Of a stretch of DNA of 64,000 bases, positions 60,210 to 64,000 are shown piece after piece (within the stretch, counting starts at the first letter, position 1; every line of letters starts with the position of its first letter). The translations under genes and the position numbers were made by a program. Origin of the DNA: Catellatospora tritici (GTDB lineage Bacteria > Actinomycetota > Actinomycetes > Mycobacteriales > Micromonosporaceae); contig NZ_JAHRCY010000001.1 in NCBI RefSeq assembly GCF_019083965.1, positions 124,001-188,000 on the forward strand, written 5' to 3'. The notes under the pieces are model-generated. The model did no database searches. It had not been told where the DNA came from and saw nothing but the letters and a program-made list of their open reading frames with translations.

Positions 60210-60811
60210 GGGTCCCGGCCACCGCGGCGGTCGTCCTGGCCTGCCTGGCCTGCGCCGCCCCGCCCCGAGCCGCCGACTGGTACGACCCCCCGCCGCCACC
60301 ACCGGTCGACCCGGACCGGCTGCACTGGCTGTGGTCGCTGGACCGGCCCGAACCAGATCCCGACGCCGCCGACGTGTTCGTGCTCGACGGCTTCACCACC
60401 GACGCCGCCACGGTGCAGGACCTGCACCGGCGGCGGCGCCACGTGGTCTGCTACCTGGAGATCGGCGCGGTCGGCGGCCAGCCCGACGCGGGACGCTTCC
60501 CCAGCGCGCTCACCGCCACCGATCAGGGGGTGCGCTGGGACGCCCCGGCGCGGGCGCTGCGCGACACGGTCGCGCCGATCCTGGCCGACCGGCTGCGGGT
60601 GTGCCGGGACAAGGGCTTCGACGCCGCCGCGCTGGACCGGCTGGCCGGGGCGCCCGAGGACGTGCTGGTGCGGGTGCTCGACGCGGCACGCGAGCTGCGC
60701 CTGCCGGTCGGGCTGGTGGACCGCGCCGACGCGCGGGCAGACCTCAGGCTGCCGCCCTCACACGGGGGCGGGGCTGGCACTTCGGGCACGAGTACGAAGA
60801 ACGGTTCATGA
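60206..60811 (+). CDS. GH114-like (endo-alpha-1,4-polygalactosaminidase family) protein, truncated
   Basis: The 201-residue product has a signal-like start ([20 protein letters not shown]), then [42 protein letters not shown] and [17 protein letters not shown], all aligned with the first half of GH114. The family then normally has a D-G-V-E-P-D-N motif and another 100 residues; here the position reads [10 protein letters not shown] and the barrel ends early. The last 68 nt run antisense into mutM. The start overlaps the spherulin-4-like stop (GTGA). It is either a decayed enzyme or a lectin-like remnant. Confidence 0.7.
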   Translation: MRVPATAAVVLACLACAAPPRAADWYDPPPPPPVDPDRLHWLWSLDRPEPDPDAADVFVLDGFTTDAATVQDLHRRRRHVVCYLEIGAVGGQPDAGRFPSALTATDQGVRWDAPARALRDTVAPILADRLRVCRDKGFDAAALDRLAGAPEDVLVRVLDAARELRLPVGLVDRADARADLRLPPSHGGGAGTSGTSTKNGS

Positions 60812-61601
60812 ACTGCTCGCGGCGGATCGCCGTACCGCAGCGCCCGCAGGGCTCGCCCTCGCGGCCGTAGGCGTTGAGCGAGCGGTCGAAGTAGCCCGAC
60901 TCCCCGTTGACGTTGACATACAGCGCGTCGAACGTGGTGCCACCGACCTTGATCGCCTCGCCGAGCACCTCGCGCACGTGCTGGAGCAGCTTCGTCGCGG
61001 CGGGGGCCGACAGCTCGTCGCAGGGCCGCTCGCCGTGCAGCTTCGCCCGCCACAGCGCCTCGTCGGCGTAGATGTTGCCCACCCCGGAGATGAGCGACTG
61101 GTCCAGCAGCGCCCGCTTCACGCCGGTGCGGCGTCGGCGCAGCGCGTTGAGGAAGTCGGCCGGTTTGAACTCCGGATCCATCGGGTCCCGGGCGATGTGC
61201 GCGATCTCGGCGGGCAGCTGCGCGCCGCCCGGCGAGACGGCCAGACCGCCGAAGGTGCGCTGGTCGACGAAGCGCAGCTGCGGGCCGCCGTCGGTGAAGT
61301 CGAACCGGATGTGCAGGTGCTTCTCCTCGGGCGCGGTGGCGGGCTGCACCAGCATCTGGCCAGACATGCCCAGGTGGCCGACGATCGCGTCCCCGCTGTC
61401 CAGCGGCAGCCACAGGTACTTGCCGCGACGGCAGGCCGCGGTGACGGTCCGGCCGGTCAGCACGGCGACGAAGTCGGCGGCCCCGGCGGCGTGGCGGCGG
61501 ATCGCACGGGCGTGGCGGACCTCGACGGTGTCGATGGTCCGGCCGACCACCCACTGCGCCAGCCCGCTGCGCACGGTCTCGACCTCAGGCAACTCCGGCA
61601 T
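60744..61601 (-). CDS. mutM: Formamidopyrimidine-DNA glycosylase
   Basis: MutM removes 8-oxoguanine and nicks the site. The 285-residue product starts [13 protein letters not shown], with the catalytic N-terminal proline and Glu, has [16 protein letters not shown] for the helix-two-turn-helix, and a C-terminal zinc finger with C-x2-C ... C-x2-C (CGRC, CPKC). A Pro/Arg-rich tail follows the finger. It is convergent with the GH114-like gene and overlaps its 3' end. Confidence 0.97.
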   Translation of the reverse strand: MPELPEVETVRSGLAQWVVGRTIDTVEVRHARAIRRHAAGAADFVAVLTGRTVTAACRRGKYLWLPLDSGDAIVGHLGMSGQMLVQPATAPEEKHLHIRFDFTDGGPQLRFVDQRTFGGLAVSPGGAQLPAEIAHIARDPMDPEFKPADFLNALRRRRTGVKRALLDQSLISGVGNIYADEALWRAKLHGERPCDELSAPAATKLLQHVREVLGEAIKVGGTTFDALYVNVNGESGYFDRSLNAYGREGEPCGRCGTAIRREQFMNRSSYSCPKCQPRPRVRAAA

Positions 61602-61682
61602 GCTCCACCCTCTCCTCGCCCGACCCGACCATTCTGCTCCGGCCCCCTGACAACCGGCGTCAGTGCGGGCGCGGGAAGGCGG

Positions 61683-62435
61683 TCACGCCTCCCGGGCCTC
61701 CGGGTGGTCCAGATCGACGGCCCGGTTCGACAGCACCTGCCAGGCGTCCTCGGCCGCGCGCTGCTCGGCCTCCTTCTTGGTGCGGCCGGTCACCCCGCCG
61801 AAGCGCTCGGCGCTGACCACCGCCCAGGCGGTGAAGGTCTTGGCGTGGTCCGGGCCCTGCTCCTCGATCACGTACTCGGGCACGCCCCAGCCGTGTTCGG
61901 AGGTCAGCTCCTGCAGGCTGGTCTTCCAGTCCAGCGACGCCCCGCGCCGGGCCGACTCGGCCATCAGCGGGTCGAACAGGGCGCGGATGACCTCGCTGGC
62001 CCGGTTCATGCCGTGCTCCAGGTAGATCGCGCCGAGCAGCGCCTCCAGCGTGTCGGCGAGGATCGACTCCTTGTCCCGCCCGCCGGTGGCCTCCTCGCCC
62101 TTGCCCAGCAGCAGGTGTGGGCCGATGCCCAGGGTGCGGGCCACCCCGGCCAGGGCGCGCGAGTTGACCACGCTGGCCCGCAGCTTGGCCAGTCGGCCCT
62201 CGGCCAGGTCCGGGTGGGTGTGGTACAGCGAAGCGGTGATCACCACGCCGAGCACCGAGTCCCCGAGGAACTCCAGGCGCTCGTTGGTGGGCAGACCGCC
62301 GTGCTCGTACGCGTACGAGCGGTGGGTCAGCGCGCGTTGGAGCAGTTCGGGCTCGAACGGCACGCCGAACGCGGCGGACAGCTCGGCCGGGTCCGGCGTC
62401 TCGGCCGGTTTCGGGTCATGCGATTTCGCTGCCAT
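61683..62435 (-). CDS. rnc: Ribonuclease III
   Basis: RNase III cuts double-stranded RNA in rRNA precursors and regulatory RNAs. The 250-residue product has the signature [12 protein letters not shown], the second acidic cluster [13 protein letters not shown], and a C-terminal dsRBD ([13 protein letters not shown] to [13 protein letters not shown]). The ATG at 62435 follows GAGAGGG by 8 nt and is preferred over the GTG at 62444. Confidence 0.98.
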   Translation of the reverse strand: MAAKSHDPKPAETPDPAELSAAFGVPFEPELLQRALTHRSYAYEHGGLPTNERLEFLGDSVLGVVITASLYHTHPDLAEGRLAKLRASVVNSRALAGVARTLGIGPHLLLGKGEEATGGRDKESILADTLEALLGAIYLEHGMNRASEVIRALFDPLMAESARRGASLDWKTSLQELTSEHGWGVPEYVIEEQGPDHAKTFTAWAVVSAERFGGVTGRTKKEAEQRAAEDAWQVLSNRAVDLDHPEAREA

Positions 62436-62480
62436 CAGCGACACCCTCTCGGCGACCGCGGGACGGCGCAGACATGGCGA

Positions 62481-62512
62481 CGTCGCCGACCGGCGTCAAC
62501 CGGTCGGCGACG
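62481..62512 (-). terminator. Hairpin between rpmF and rnc
   Basis: CGTCGCCGACCGG and its perfect complement form a 13-bp stem with loop CGTCAA, 42 nt after the rpmF stop. It probably limits readthrough from the ribosomal gene into rnc. Confidence 0.78.
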
Positions 62513-62554
62513 CGACGAGTTAAACAACCCCCGCGGCACCCGGACGGCTCGGGA

Positions 62555-62728
62555 TTAGACCTCGAGCACCTGACGGCCGTTGTACGTGCCACAGACGGTG
62601 CAGGCGCTGTGCGGCAGCTTGGCCGACTTGCACTGCGGGCAGGCAACGGTCGCGACCGCGGTGGCCTTCCACTGCGCCCGACGGTGACGGGTGTTGCTGC
62701 GCGACATTTTGCGCTTCGGGACTGCCAC
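62555..62728 (-). CDS. rpmF: 50S ribosomal protein L32 (zinc form)
   Basis: The 57-residue protein reads VAVPKRKMSRSNTRHRRAQW at the start and has two cysteine pairs (CPQC and CTVC), so it is the zinc-binding C+ form. The GTG at 62728 has GGAG upstream. It lies directly after the DUF177 gene, the usual pairing. Confidence 0.97.
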   Translation of the reverse strand: MAVPKRKMSRSNTRHRRAQWKATAVATVACPQCKSAKLPHSACTVCGTYNGRQVLEV

Positions 62729-62814
62729 TGTATTACTCCTCAGTAGTAGTCGGCGGGTGCCGACCTTCTCTCGTTCGGCCGGCGGCCGACTGGTGTCTGA
62801 CTCCGCGGCGCCGG

Positions 62815-63402
62815 TCAGGCTTGCGGATCTGCGGGCTGCTCCGGCTCCACACCGGTAAGCCCGCGCAACGCCGCCCAACGTGCGTCGACCACCTCGTGCT
62901 TGTGGTCGTCGGGCAGCTCGTCCCAGCGGACCCCGCACTCGGGGCACAACCCTGGGCAGTCCTCGCGGCACAGCGGGTTGACCGGCAGTGCGAGCACCAC
63001 CGCATCCCGCACGGCCGGCTCCAGGTCGATCAGGTCGTCCTGGATCCGCCCCACCTCGTCCTCGTCGGTGGTCTCGTCCGTGGCGCTCGCGCGGTACACG
63101 AACAGCTCCTGCACCTGGACGTCCAGCTCGTCGTCGATCTCGATGAGGCAGCGCCCGCACTCGCCCACCAGCGGACCGGTGACGGTCCCGGAGACGAGCA
63201 CGCCCTCCGACACCGACTCCATCCGCAGGTCCAGGACGAGGTCGGCGCCTTCCGGCACCCCGATCATCTCGAGGCCGAGGTCCTCCGGGGCCGGAACCAC
63301 CCGATGGAGGGTACGCATCGCGCCCGCGCCGCGCGGCAGGTCCCGGAGGTCGAGGACGAGCGGCGCTCGCGGATCGAGGTGCTTCATCGAGTGTTCAGGC
63401 AT
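62815..63402 (-). CDS. DUF177 (YceD-like) domain protein
   Basis: The 195-residue protein has VSGTVTGPLVGECGRCL and PLCREDCPGLCPECG, the paired cysteine motifs of DUF177, separated by an acidic loop. In plants and bacteria the family acts in 23S rRNA processing and is always next to rpmF. Start choice is uncertain: ATG at 63402 or 63387; neither has a good ribosome site. Confidence 0.94.
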   Translation of the reverse strand: MPEHSMKHLDPRAPLVLDLRDLPRGAGAMRTLHRVVPAPEDLGLEMIGVPEGADLVLDLRMESVSEGVLVSGTVTGPLVGECGRCLIEIDDELDVQVQELFVYRASATDETTDEDEVGRIQDDLIDLEPAVRDAVVLALPVNPLCREDCPGLCPECGVRWDELPDDHKHEVVDARWAALRGLTGVEPEQPADPQA

Positions 63403-63543
63403 GACTTTTCGCAAAGAGGTGAGACTTCACCGGGACAGCGGACGGTTGGCCGAGTTGTCGCAGGCCGACGTAGAAGGTTACCTGAACCGGCCCGACCCCG
63501 TCGAACGGGCTCGTTCCCCGCGCGGCGCGGGCCGGTCCGAGAG

Positions 63544-64000
63544 TCAGAACGGAAGCGGACGATCGTCGTCACCGGGGACGAACGAACCGATCTCCCGCAG
63601 GGCGTGCATCTTGTCGCGACCACGCTCGATCGAGGCCAGCGCCCGGGTGAGGAACTGCTCGAAGTTGCCCAGCGCCGTGTCGACGTACTCGTCGACCTCG
63701 TCGCGCAGTCGCTGCGCCTCGGCTCGCGCCTCGGCGACGATGCGCGCGCCCTCGTGCTCGGCGGAGACTGTGATCTCGTTCACCGAGACCAGGCGGGCGT
63801 GTTCCTGCTCACCCTCGTGGATGATGCGGTCCGCCTCGCGCCGACCGGCGTCGAGGATCTTGTCCCGCTCCTCCAGCAGAGCGGCGGCGCGACGCAGCTC
63901 GCCGGGCAGCTCTGCCCGCAGCTGGTCCAGCGTGCCGATCAGCTCACCGCGGTCGACCATGCAGTTGCGCGACATCGGCACCGATCGCGCGGCTTCCACC
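63544..64000 (-). CDS. SepIVA-like coiled-coil protein (5' end beyond the window)
   Basis: The visible part is about 152 residues of charged helix with EARAEAQRLRDEVDEYVD and the tail DKMHALREIGSFVPGDDD. SVPMSRNCMVDRGELI near its start corresponds to a segment that is internal in relatives such as Rv2927c (SepIVA) and Streptomyces homologues, so the true N-terminus lies beyond 64000. SepIVA is involved in cell division and envelope growth in mycobacteria. It sits beside DUF177/rpmF, as expected. Confidence 0.85.
   Translation of the reverse strand, partial: VEAARSVPMSRNCMVDRGELIGTLDQLRAELPGELRRAAALLEERDKILDAGRREADRIIHEGEQEHARLVSVNEITVSAEHEGARIVAEARAEAQRLRDEVDEYVDTALGNFEQFLTRALASIERGRDKMHALREIGSFVPGDDDRPLPF

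Overview
The window is chromosomal DNA from a very GC-rich actinomycete. Gene order, GTG/TTG starts, several apparently leaderless genes and family content fit the Micromonosporaceae; the family-level placement is an inference, not a computed result. From memory, the backbone follows the conserved actinobacterial block that in Mycobacterium tuberculosis runs from about Rv2876 to Rv2927c: DUF2631 - rlmN - cdsA - frr - pyrH - tsf - rpsB - M23 peptidase - yraN/yifB/dprA - DUF2469 - rnhB - lepB - rplS - trmD - rimM - khpA - rpsP - amidohydrolase - ffh - glnD - glnB - amt - ftsY - smc - mutM - rnc - rpmF - DUF177 - SepIVA-like.

Layout. 1-7.2 kb is accessory: the 5' end of an MMPL transporter divergent from a TetR regulator, a dimethylglycine/sarcosine dehydrogenase-like flavoprotein, a secreted subtilisin-like protease, and an unusual metallo-beta-lactamase-fold + Rieske protein. 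7.2-14.5 kb holds a DivIVA-like repeat protein and the translation/lipid block rlmN-cdsA-frr-pyrH-tsf-rpsB, with strong hairpins between rpsB, tsf, pyrH and frr. 14.7-20.2 kb has a low-complexity membrane protein, the DNA-uptake/processing trio yraN-yifB-dprA and a class V aminotransferase. 20.3-27.2 kb carries an M23 protein, DUF2469, rnhB-nudix, two signal peptidases, rplS and trmD-rimM-khpA-rpsP. Between rpsP and ffh lies about 8.5 kb of mixed cargo: small membrane and coiled-coil proteins, DUF402, proS, an amidohydrolase, a trio of related membrane proteins, a sulfotransferase, and a promoter with a perfect LexA (SOS) box that appears to drive a short, highly structured RNA. 35.7-44.1 kb is ffh, glnD-glnB-amt (with a GlnR-type box upstream of amt), a phosphotransferase and ftsY. 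44.2-53.6 kb is a PhoD-like phosphatase and a four-gene FtsX/MacB-type ABC operon. 53.9-64 kb is smc coupled to a HAD hydrolase, a 64-residue coiled-coil protein, a CAP protein, a spherulin-4-like / GH114-like gene pair, mutM, rnc, rpmF, DUF177 and a SepIVA-like protein cut by the window end.

How the genes work together. Most are housekeeping: ribosome assembly and recycling, tRNA and rRNA modification, phospholipid synthesis, SRP targeting (ffh and ftsY), signal-peptide removal, PII nitrogen signalling, chromosome condensation and base-excision repair. Less expected features sit in gaps or insertions: the SOS-box transcript, two families of long palindromic intergenic elements (one with two oppositely oriented copies), tandem-repeat expansions in cdsA, divIVA-like, coiled-coil and DUF402 loci, and the side-by-side spherulin-4 and GH114 relatives. 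Almost all very long ORFs antisense to these genes are GC-rich shadows and were not annotated.
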